DNA from: Lachnospiraceae bacterium UBA7729
GTDB lineage: Bacteria; Bacillota; Clostridia; Lachnospirales; Lachnospiraceae
Assembly (NCBI GenBank): GCA_002482005.1
Contig: DLFD01000032.1
Coordinates: 1 to 26,134 of the forward strand
Direction of reading: 5' to 3'
Length of the DNA: 26,134 nt
The first letter of the stretch is position 1. Every line of letters starts with the position of its first letter. The translations under genes and the position numbers were made by a program. Positions 15,084-21,691 of this stretch are shown here, piece after piece. The notes beneath the pieces are model-generated. The model worked only from the letters and a program-made list of their open reading frames with translations. It was not told the DNA's origin and made no database searches.

Positions 15084-16157
15084 TCAGACTCCGAAACCGC
15101 AGTCCGGCCAGACGCAGGTCTCGCAGCCAAGACAGAGACCTCCTTCGCCAAGTCCGGCGATCTCTTCCTTCGTGATCGGGTCATCCGCCAGGATCCGGGG
15201 AAGCATCAGATCGAAGATCGTCCTTCTTGCATACATGACGCAGCCCGGAAGCCCGCAGACGACGACCGGACGGTTTCCTGCTCCTTCTTTCTGCCCGCCC
15301 GGGACCTTCTTACGGTCCAGATAAGAGATGAGGAACATAGCGCCCGGAAGGACCGGCGCTCCGTAGCTGATGATGTCTGCTCCTGTATTCTTTATAGCAA
15401 GCGGAGTCCTGTCATCCGGATCGACGCTCATGCCTCCGGTACAGAGGACGATATCAGCCCCCTGGCCTGCCAGCTTCATGATCGCCGCCGTCGTCATCCG
15501 GTCGTCATCATCGGTGATCTCGTGTCCGATCACTTCCGTGTCGTATTCAGCAAGTTTCCTCTCCAGGATCGGTGTGAAGGAATCCCGGATCCTGCCCTTG
15601 TAGACCTCTGACCCGGTCGTCACGATCCCGACCTTCCTGTGGCTGTAAGGGATCAGCGTAAGGACCGGTCTTCCATCTGTCGCCTCATGTGTCCGGCGGA
15701 CCAGGTCCGTCATCTTCTCTTTCTCGATGACAAGCGGGATGATCCTTGTCCCGGCAAGCTTGTCACCTTTCTTCACAGGCCTGTTCCCGTGACGGGTCGC
15801 GATCATCATCTGAGGCGTGCTGTTGATCAGATAAAGTGCTTTCGAGTCAACCTTGAAGAGGCCGTCTGTATCCGCCCGAAGCTCGATCTTTCCTTCCTTC
15901 GGCTGCGATGCTGTCATGTGATCGTTCATGGCAAGATCGCGGAGGATCTCCGCTGCCTCGTCCTCATGGTACATGGACTCATCCATCTCCCAGACGTAGA
16001 GATTTTCCTTACCGATGCTGAGCAGCACCGGGATGTCCTCCTTCGTGATCACATGCCCTTTCCGGAATGCGGGTCCCTTGAACTTCCCTGGTATGATCTG
16101 GGTCACATCGTGGCACAGTACCTGCCCTGCCGCGTCCACTGTTCTGATCAGTTTCAT
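15084..16157 (-). CDS. Molybdopterin-binding protein with a C-terminal cysteine cluster
   Basis: The 357-residue protein has a ~150-residue N-terminal domain followed by a MoaB/Mog-like molybdopterin-binding fold. That fold is marked by VGIVTTGSEVYKGRI (about 178-192) and CTGGMSVDPDDRTP. It resembles the MoeA catalytic half but lacks the full MoeA architecture. The C-terminal LCLGCETCVWPDCGFG holds four cysteines in a C-x2-C-x2-C-x5-C spacing, a tail I remember in clostridial relatives that could bind a metal or Fe-S cluster (inference). I chose ATG 16157 (GCAGGAGTG upstream) over an in-frame start 13 codons earlier. It lies between the MOSC-Mog fusion and moaC. It may insert molybdenum or tungsten, or sense the cofactor. 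Confidence 0.82.
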   Translation of the reverse strand: MKLIRTVDAAGQVLCHDVTQIIPGKFKGPAFRKGHVITKEDIPVLLSIGKENLYVWEMDESMYHEDEAAEILRDLAMNDHMTASQPKEGKIELRADTDGLFKVDSKALYLINSTPQMMIATRHGNRPVKKGDKLAGTRIIPLVIEKEKMTDLVRRTHEATDGRPVLTLIPYSHRKVGIVTTGSEVYKGRIRDSFTPILERKLAEYDTEVIGHEITDDDDRMTTAAIMKLAGQGADIVLCTGGMSVDPDDRTPLAIKNTGADIISYGAPVLPGAMFLISYLDRKKVPGGQKEGAGNRPVVVCGLPGCVMYARRTIFDLMLPRILADDPITKEEIAGLGEGGLCLGCETCVWPDCGFGV

Positions 16158-16277
16158 TTCTTTCACTCCTGCTTTGCTTAAGTCCTGAGGCGCCATTACG
16201 GATGCCAGTCCCCGGGCGTCATCAGTACCCCTTCCCAGGGGATTCTCCGAAGAAGTTCCTCACGGGACCCCTTACTG

Positions 16278-17213
16278 TCAGTTATCAGCCGTCCCGCGAA
16301 GGATCCCGAGTCCGTGCGGCAGCGCCCCAAGAAGAAAGCCGAGGCTTTCCCGTACTGCCTTGACCGAGCCCGGCAGATTGACGATAAGAGTCTTCTTCCG
16401 GATCACGGACGCTCCGCGTGAGAGCATGGCATGATCGGTCACCGCCATCGACTTCATGCGGATCGCCTCCGCGATGCCTGGTGCATTGCGGTCTGCAACC
16501 GCCATTGTCGCCTCCGGAGTCTGATCTCTCTCCGAGAATCCGGTTCCGCCCGACGTGATGATCAGGCTGATCTGCCTCTGGTCTGCAAGCCTCATCAGCT
16601 CTTTCTTCAGCTTCTCCGGTTCATCCGGGAGCAGGATCGTCTCAAGGACATCATATCCTGCTTCTTTCAGGATCCCTTCCGCCTCCGGACCGCTTCTGTC
16701 TTCATATTCTCCACGGGACGCCCGGTCGCTGAGGGTGATGACTGCCGCCGTGAAGGGACGGTCCGGATCTGGCGCCTGTACCATCACGGTATCGCCCGGC
16801 TTCACACGGCCTCCGGTGATGACTTTTGCAAACACTCCGTCTGTCGGCATGATGCAGACACCTACCCTCTTCTTGATCGCGCACTCGGTATGACATGCCT
16901 TGCCGATCTGAGTCATCTCAAGAACGACCGGCTCCGGTCCCCCGATCAGGAATCTGGTCCCGACCGGCAGGCTTCTGAAATCGATCCCGGAAACCAGAAG
17001 GTTCTCCCCGAAATCGCCGTCCTTCACGCCTGCTCCGCTCTTGTTGAACTCTTCCACTTTCTCACAGGATAGAAGGCTGATCTGCCTGTGCCAGTGTCCG
17101 GCATGGGCATCGCCCTCTATCCCGTAATCTTCGATCAGATCTGCCGAGCTTACCGGCTCCTTCCGAACCCCTTTGATACTGCTTATGCAGACTGCCCTGA
17201 TAATTCCGGACAT
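16278..17213 (-). CDS. MOSC domain fused to a Mog/MoaB domain
   Basis: The 311-residue protein joins two molybdenum-cofactor modules. The N-terminal MOSC domain (about 1-145) has GIEGDAHAGHWHRQISLLS and FGENLLVSGID, with a cysteine in GKACHTECAIKKR. The C-terminal Mog/MoaB domain (about 155-311) has VITLSDRASRGEYEDRSGP and TSGGTGFSERDQTPEAT, the molybdopterin adenylation site. Mog adenylates molybdopterin before metal insertion; MOSC proteins handle sulfur or bind the cofactor. I chose ATG 17213 because GGAGGG ends 8 bases upstream. That site overlaps the last codons and stop of moaA, so the two genes are tightly coupled. The fusion is not unusual in clostridia. Confidence 0.9.
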   Translation of the reverse strand: MSGIIRAVCISSIKGVRKEPVSSADLIEDYGIEGDAHAGHWHRQISLLSCEKVEEFNKSGAGVKDGDFGENLLVSGIDFRSLPVGTRFLIGGPEPVVLEMTQIGKACHTECAIKKRVGVCIMPTDGVFAKVITGGRVKPGDTVMVQAPDPDRPFTAAVITLSDRASRGEYEDRSGPEAEGILKEAGYDVLETILLPDEPEKLKKELMRLADQRQISLIITSGGTGFSERDQTPEATMAVADRNAPGIAEAIRMKSMAVTDHAMLSRGASVIRKKTLIVNLPGSVKAVRESLGFLLGALPHGLGILRGTADN

Positions 17214-17217
17214 ATCC

Positions 17218-18369
17218 TTACCCTCCAATCTGACTCATCTCATGCCCTTCCGTGATCTTCTCCGGCGTCTCGAAGCAGTGAGCCCGGGGCTTTCCCAGGA
17301 TGGCAGCCCTCATAGCGGCTGTCAGAGCAGCCTCCCGGCCTGACATGTCAAGTCCCTGGTCCCGGAGGATCTCCCGAAGATCGACCCCGTCGCCGTATGA
17401 CAGACACGTCTTCAGGAAACCGGCGGAAGTCAGCCTCACTCTGTTGCAGGATGCGCAGAACTTTCCATGGATCGCACTGATGAAGCCAATGCTTCCTGAA
17501 AAACCTGGTATCCGAAAGTAGACCGCCGGCCCCGGGCCATGCGTTATATTTTCGGAAGAATCACGCCCTGAGAAAGAAAAACGGCTTTCGCCGCCCTCTG
17601 TGTCTTTCCTGTCTGCCTTCTGTCTGCTGCGCCCTTCAGGATTCCCCGGATCTTCATTATAAAGCAGCGCCTCCGCTTCCGGGCTTTCCGGCTTCATATC
17701 CGGATGGCTTTCAAGCAGTTTCCCGAGGATAGCCCGGTTGTCCGAATCCGGAAACAGCTTTCCGTATCCGATCGGCATCATCTCGATGAAGCGTACATCC
17801 ACAGGCAGTTCTTCTGCCAGACGGATCATCTCCTCCGGGTCGGTATCCGGCATCGTGACCACATTGACCTTGGTCCTTATCCCGCTCTCCGCCGACAGTC
17901 TGATCGCCCTGACCACGGTTTCTGCAGAAGGCATCCTGCCTGCCTTCCTGCCTTCCCTTCCCATCTCTGAGATGCCTGTGATCCTGCGGAACTTGTCCGG
18001 GTCCGTGGTGTCCAGGCTGATGTTGATCCCATCACAGCCGCATTTCTTCAGCGCCTCCAGATTCTCCTCAAGGAGGAGACCGTTGGTCGTCAGGGTGACT
18101 GTGCTGATCCCCGGGATCTTCTTCAGCTCCCCGACAAGCTCCGCACATCCCTTCCGGACCAGAGGCTCTCCTCCGGTCACTTTCAGGTGCCGGATTCCGA
18201 GACGGGAAGCGGCACACGCGACCGCCTCGATCTCCTCCGACCTCAGGATGTCCGTATGGGATACTTTCCTGCGGATCCCGTCAGGCATACAGTAGATGCA
18301 GCGCAGACTGCATCTGTCCGTGACGGAGATCCGCATATAATCGATCTCTCTTCCGAACTGATCTTTCAT
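17218..18369 (-). CDS. moaA: GTP 3',8-cyclase MoaA (radical SAM) with an inserted linker
   Basis: The 383-residue enzyme starts molybdenum cofactor synthesis from GTP. It has the radical SAM cluster cysteines (C20, C24, C27 in CSLRCIYC), the SAM motif GGEP (66-69), the C-terminal 4Fe-4S cysteines (C305, C308, C322) and the conserved C-terminal Gly-Gly. All expected functional residues are present. The protein is ~50 residues longer than usual because of a hydrophilic low-complexity insertion (about 228-279, rich in Glu, Gly, Arg, Ser) between the two cluster domains. A smaller insertion lies near 136-148. It is the first gene of the cluster and overlaps the ribosome binding site of the next. 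Confidence 0.95.
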   Translation of the reverse strand: MKDQFGREIDYMRISVTDRCSLRCIYCMPDGIRRKVSHTDILRSEEIEAVACAASRLGIRHLKVTGGEPLVRKGCAELVGELKKIPGISTVTLTTNGLLLEENLEALKKCGCDGINISLDTTDPDKFRRITGISEMGREGRKAGRMPSAETVVRAIRLSAESGIRTKVNVVTMPDTDPEEMIRLAEELPVDVRFIEMMPIGYGKLFPDSDNRAILGKLLESHPDMKPESPEAEALLYNEDPGNPEGRSRQKADRKDTEGGESRFSFSGRDSSENITHGPGPAVYFRIPGFSGSIGFISAIHGKFCASCNRVRLTSAGFLKTCLSYGDGVDLREILRDQGLDMSGREAALTAAMRAAILGKPRAHCFETPEKITEGHEMSQIGG

Positions 18370-18376
18370 TGGTCCT

Positions 18377-19243
18377 TCACTTCAGATATGCGCTCCTATT
18401 CGCTGCCGTGTTCACATAAGGATAGAAAACCTGCGGAGCCTCATAATTCAGAAGGTCATGGTCCACAAACTTGCGGAATGAGAGGGCGCTGACCTTCTCT
18501 CCTTCCGCGTAATAGGTTGTCTTTCCCTTGTAGACGACTACAGTCGCGACATCCTCAAGCTCTCCGTCGTTATACCGTGCATAGTGATAGATGCTTCTTC
18601 TGTCAGAGAACGTCCTGAAGGCCAGCACCTTCGCGTTCGGGTACCAGCTGAATGCAGTACATGCCCCGAGTCTCTGCCCGAAGGTGATCTTCCCGCCTTC
18701 GAAGCTATAGAGCACATAGTAGCGGTCAGATCCTTTCACAACAGCTGCAAGAAGTTCCGGAACTCCGTCTCCGTCAAGGTCGTAGGAGCAGAAGTTGTCC
18801 GCGCGTCCTCTGCTGCCGTCATCACTGTAAGTGATATAAGTCAGCTTCAGGAAACGTCTGTACTTTGCGAGGATCCTTCTGTAGCGTGCAGTATCCCTTC
18901 TGACGTACACAGCAACTCTGATGCTCTTCTTTCCGTACTTTGCGGTTACATAGCATCTGCCTGCGCGCTTTGCCGTGACGACTCCCTTCGAGTTCACGGC
19001 TGCGATCCTGCTGGCAGAGGTTCTGTATCTGGCATTGACCTTCTTTCCCTTATAGTAAGTCTTTACCTGATAAGTCTTCGGTCCGCCCAGATAAAGGACG
19101 ATCTTCTTCGTGTTGAGCTTTAGCCCCGCCGCATATGTCCGTCCCGCCGGGACCAGTGTCAGAAGAAGCATGACCACTGTCGCCAGAAGAAGCAGAAGCG
19201 CCTTCCGTTCTCTTCTCTCCGATACCCTTGCCGCTGTCTCCAT
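18377..19243 (-). CDS. Secreted protein with an Ig-like (Big2-type) domain
   Basis: The 288-residue protein has a long basic N-terminus, a hydrophobic signal segment (about 15-33, ALLLLLATVVMLLLTLV) and a likely cleavage site after TYA. A ~75-residue bacterial Ig-like domain follows (LNTKKIVLYLGG...GVVTAKRAGRCYVTAKYGKK). The remainder contains SYDLDGDGVPELLAAV, a calcium-binding or FG-GAP-like pattern, followed by strands. It is rich in Arg, Lys and Tyr. I chose ATG 19243 because GGGAGG lies ~10 bases upstream, inside the end of the preceding gene. It is probably cell-wall associated. Its placement 8 bases before moaA looks incidental; no link to cofactor synthesis is visible. Confidence 0.78.
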   Translation of the reverse strand: METAARVSERRERKALLLLLATVVMLLLTLVPAGRTYAAGLKLNTKKIVLYLGGPKTYQVKTYYKGKKVNARYRTSASRIAAVNSKGVVTAKRAGRCYVTAKYGKKSIRVAVYVRRDTARYRRILAKYRRFLKLTYITYSDDGSRGRADNFCSYDLDGDGVPELLAAVVKGSDRYYVLYSFEGGKITFGQRLGACTAFSWYPNAKVLAFRTFSDRRSIYHYARYNDGELEDVATVVVYKGKTTYYAEGEKVSALSFRKFVDHDLLNYEAPQVFYPYVNTAANRSAYLK

Positions 19244-19250
19244 TGTCTTT

Positions 19251-20189
19251 TCAACCTCCCTGTTTTGCAATGATTTCCTGCATCTGGGCAATCAGCTCAT
19301 CGTCGATCAGGCCGTCAGCAGGTTTGAAACCGTACATCACCTGGAAACGTTCCACGCAGCTTACCGTCTGCCGCCCGCAGATCCCGTCTGCCTGTCCGCA
19401 CAGAAATCCGAGCCGGTTCAGCATCTCCTGGACCGTCTTCACAAGAGCCGCATCGACACCGGCATTCCTGGTCTCCTCTCCCGAAGCTGCATCCATCTTA
19501 CTGACCGCATCCTTCAGGTTCTGGTACCCGTCTGCCAGGTCAAGGCCGTAATAATCGTGAAATTCCACCAGCGCATAAGCCCGGTTGTAGTAGCCTGCAG
19601 TGTACAGCTGACTTGCCTTCTCCGCATCCTGGCTGCTGGTCCAGACTTCCTCCGCCTGATACTGCTTGCCGAGGCCTCCGCAGTACTCCTCGCAGAGGTA
19701 CAGGACATTCAGGCTGTCGAACTGGGCGCCGCTGTAGGTGTTGTAGAAATCGCGCTCCGCTTCCGCGCACTGAAAGCGATAGCTCCACACCTCATCTAAA
19801 GGCAGCTGGGCAAGCTGGTCCTGCGAATATACCGCAGCTGCCTGCTGCCGCTTCGCAAATGAATCTCCCAGGTCTTTCAGGAATGTGTCCGTATCCTTCA
19901 GCTGCGACACGGATGCGTCCCCGGAAGCTGCCGCAGTCTCTGCGGGAGCAGCGCTTTCCTCCTGACCGGATGCAGCATCTCCGCCAAAGGCCTCTGTGTC
20001 TCCGCTTTCCGCCTGAAGCGCCTTAAGCTGCTGGCGCAGAGATTCACATTCCGACTCAAGACTGTTGTAAGCCGCCTCCTGCTGGGCGTCCGTCAGATCG
20101 TCCCAGTTCACGGTCACAGCGCCGGCAGGCGCAGGACCGGCCAGAAGACAGGCAAGAAACGCCGCCGCGACTATCTTAGCCTTCTTCAT
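19251..20189 (-). CDS. Secreted protein with a C-terminal peptidoglycan-binding domain
   Basis: The 312-residue protein begins with a clear signal peptide (MKKAKIVAAAFLACLLAG, cut near PAGA). A coiled-coil segment (about 35-62) and an Ala/Gly/Ser-rich linker (65-95) follow, then a helical middle region. The C-terminal PG_binding_1-like domain (about 245-305) has VQEMLNRLGFLCGQADGICGRQT and IDDELIAQMQ. Two or three extra cysteines in that domain are unusual. No catalytic domain is seen, so it is a wall-binding rather than wall-cutting protein as far as visible. Its stop overlaps the ribosome binding site of the Ig-like gene downstream, so the two form an operon. Confidence 0.8.
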   Translation of the reverse strand: MKKAKIVAAAFLACLLAGPAPAGAVTVNWDDLTDAQQEAAYNSLESECESLRQQLKALQAESGDTEAFGGDAASGQEESAAPAETAAASGDASVSQLKDTDTFLKDLGDSFAKRQQAAAVYSQDQLAQLPLDEVWSYRFQCAEAERDFYNTYSGAQFDSLNVLYLCEEYCGGLGKQYQAEEVWTSSQDAEKASQLYTAGYYNRAYALVEFHDYYGLDLADGYQNLKDAVSKMDAASGEETRNAGVDAALVKTVQEMLNRLGFLCGQADGICGRQTVSCVERFQVMYGFKPADGLIDDELIAQMQEIIAKQGG

Positions 20190-20283
20190 AGAAACATCCC
20201 CTTATCCTGTCCCGCAGATCCCCTTATCTGCGGTCTGAAACATACATCTATCATATCATTGAGAGGGGATGCCGGCAACCGTT

Positions 20284-20383
20284 CTCAGCCTTTCAGGTTC
20301 TTCCCATTCTCAGCTCTTCAGGTTCTTCCCGTTCCCAGCTCTTCAGGTTCTTCCCGTTCCCAGCTCTTCAGGTTCTTCCCGCC
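20284..20383 (-). repeat. Four 25-bp tandem repeats over the cdd 3' end
   Basis: CAGGTTCTTCCC recurs at 20294, 20319, 20344 and 20369, a period of 25 bases, with copies nearly identical. On the minus strand the repeats encode the last ~18 residues of cytidine deaminase and its stop, then continue past the gene. Because 25 is not a multiple of three, each copy is read in a different frame. Confidence 0.9.
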
Positions 20384-20788
20384 GAATCCTTCCGGCAGAA
20401 GGCTGCCGAGGATATACGCCCGGTAATCAGTCCCGGATCTTGCCAGATAGATTGGAAAGTCCTTCGGGCAGAATTCCTCCATCACCTGCCTGCAGACTCC
20501 GCAGGGCGGGCAGTATGAAAGCTCCCCTCCCTCCGGCCCGCCTGCTATGGCGATTGCCTGAAACTTTGTGACTCCTTCGGAGACCGCCTTGAAGATCGCA
20601 GTCCTCTCTGCGCAGTTCGTAGGAGTGAAAGCCGCATTCTCGATGTTGCAGCCCGTGTAGATCTTCCCGTCTTCCCCGAGAAGGGCTGCCCCTACCCGGA
20701 AATGAGAATACGGAGCGTATGATCTCTCCCTCATCTTCACCGCGCTCCCGCATATCTCACGGATCTCATCTTCCGTCATCTTTTCCAC
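20318..20788 (-). CDS. cdd: Cytidine deaminase with a repeat-encoded tail
   Basis: The 156-residue enzyme converts cytidine to uridine. It has the zinc site cysteine and glutamate (NCAERTA) and the second motif PCGVCRQ, plus the substrate segment FRVGAALLGEDGKIYTGCNIENAAF. Homologues usually end soon after the LLPEGF segment (~130-140 residues). Here 25-bp tandem repeats add a charged tail (KSWEREEPEELGTGRT) read in successive frames, so the tail is probably not functional. It is 64 bases downstream of uridine phosphorylase, a sensible pyrimidine-salvage pair. Confidence 0.95.
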   Translation of the reverse strand: MEKMTEDEIREICGSAVKMRERSYAPYSHFRVGAALLGEDGKIYTGCNIENAAFTPTNCAERTAIFKAVSEGVTKFQAIAIAGGPEGGELSYCPPCGVCRQVMEEFCPKDFPIYLARSGTDYRAYILGSLLPEGFGGKNLKSWEREEPEELGTGRT

Positions 20789-20852
20789 CTCGATATTCTG
20801 CAGGCCGCAGCCTGCGCCGCCCTGCCAGGGGTGACTGCTCCCGCTTCCGGCT

Positions 20853-21626
20853 TCAGCTGTCCTGGCGGATCAGGAGGCGGATCGCCTCGACAGCAGTCTC
20901 GATTGCCTGCTCGGTATCATGAGCCTGTTCGTTGTCCAGACCTGCCTTCGCTCTCTCCTGGTTGGCAATGGCAAGAAGGACCGTTCCGACGCGGACATGA
21001 AGAGCCGACGCGACGACGAACAGCGCCGCAGACTCCATCTCCGATGCAAGAGTACCAAGCTTCATCCAGGCATCCCATCTGTTCAGAAGCTCGTAGCCAA
21101 CCGGCTTGACCTCCGGCTCGTGCTGGCCGTAGAAGGAATCCTTGCACTGGACGACCCCGGTGTGACTGCGAAATCCCAGCTTACTGGCCGTTTCCCGAAG
21201 AGCACATACGATATCAAAATCCGCGACTGCCGGGAACTCGATCGGAGCGTATTCCTTGCTGGTACCTTCCGCGCGGATCGCGCCGGTCGCGATGACCAGA
21301 TCGCCCCCCTTCACGTCAAGGGCCATGCCTCCGCAGGTCCCTACGCGGATGAATGTGTCGGCGCCGCACCTTTTCAGCTCTTCCATGGCGATCGCCGCGG
21401 ATGGTCCGCCGATGCCGGTGGAGGTCACGGAGACCTTCACGCCATCGAGCTTCCCCGTATAGGTGGTGAACTCACGGTTGTCCGCGATCAGCTTCGGTTC
21501 GTCGAAGTGCTGCGCGATCTTCTCACACCGCTTCGGGTCTCCTGGAAGGATCACGTACCTGCCGACCTCTCCCGGCGCCACCTGGATATGATAGAGTTTC
21601 CCGCTTCCCTCTGAATAATCGATCAT
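20853..21626 (-). CDS. udp: Uridine phosphorylase
   Basis: The 257-residue enzyme splits uridine into uracil and ribose 1-phosphate. It has the nucleoside phosphorylase signatures VILPGDPKRCEKIA near the N-terminus, STGIGGPSAAIAMEEL, the phosphate-site RVGTCGG and the ribose-binding MESAALF. I chose ATG 21626: AAGGAGG lies 8 bases upstream and the length is normal. The longer in-frame start at 21719 would overlap the helicase gene. With cdd it forms a pyrimidine-salvage unit. It follows the helicase gene by 65 bases, so read-through from the ATPase-helicase pair is possible. Confidence 0.93.
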   Translation of the reverse strand: MIDYSEGSGKLYHIQVAPGEVGRYVILPGDPKRCEKIAQHFDEPKLIADNREFTTYTGKLDGVKVSVTSTGIGGPSAAIAMEELKRCGADTFIRVGTCGGMALDVKGGDLVIATGAIRAEGTSKEYAPIEFPAVADFDIVCALRETASKLGFRSHTGVVQCKDSFYGQHEPEVKPVGYELLNRWDAWMKLGTLASEMESAALFVVASALHVRVGTVLLAIANQERAKAGLDNEQAHDTEQAIETAVEAIRLLIRQDS

Positions 21627-21691
21627 CTGAAAAACCTCCTTTTCCGATATTTCCGTTACGATCTCACTGATCGTCTTATCAGCTGCTTTTT

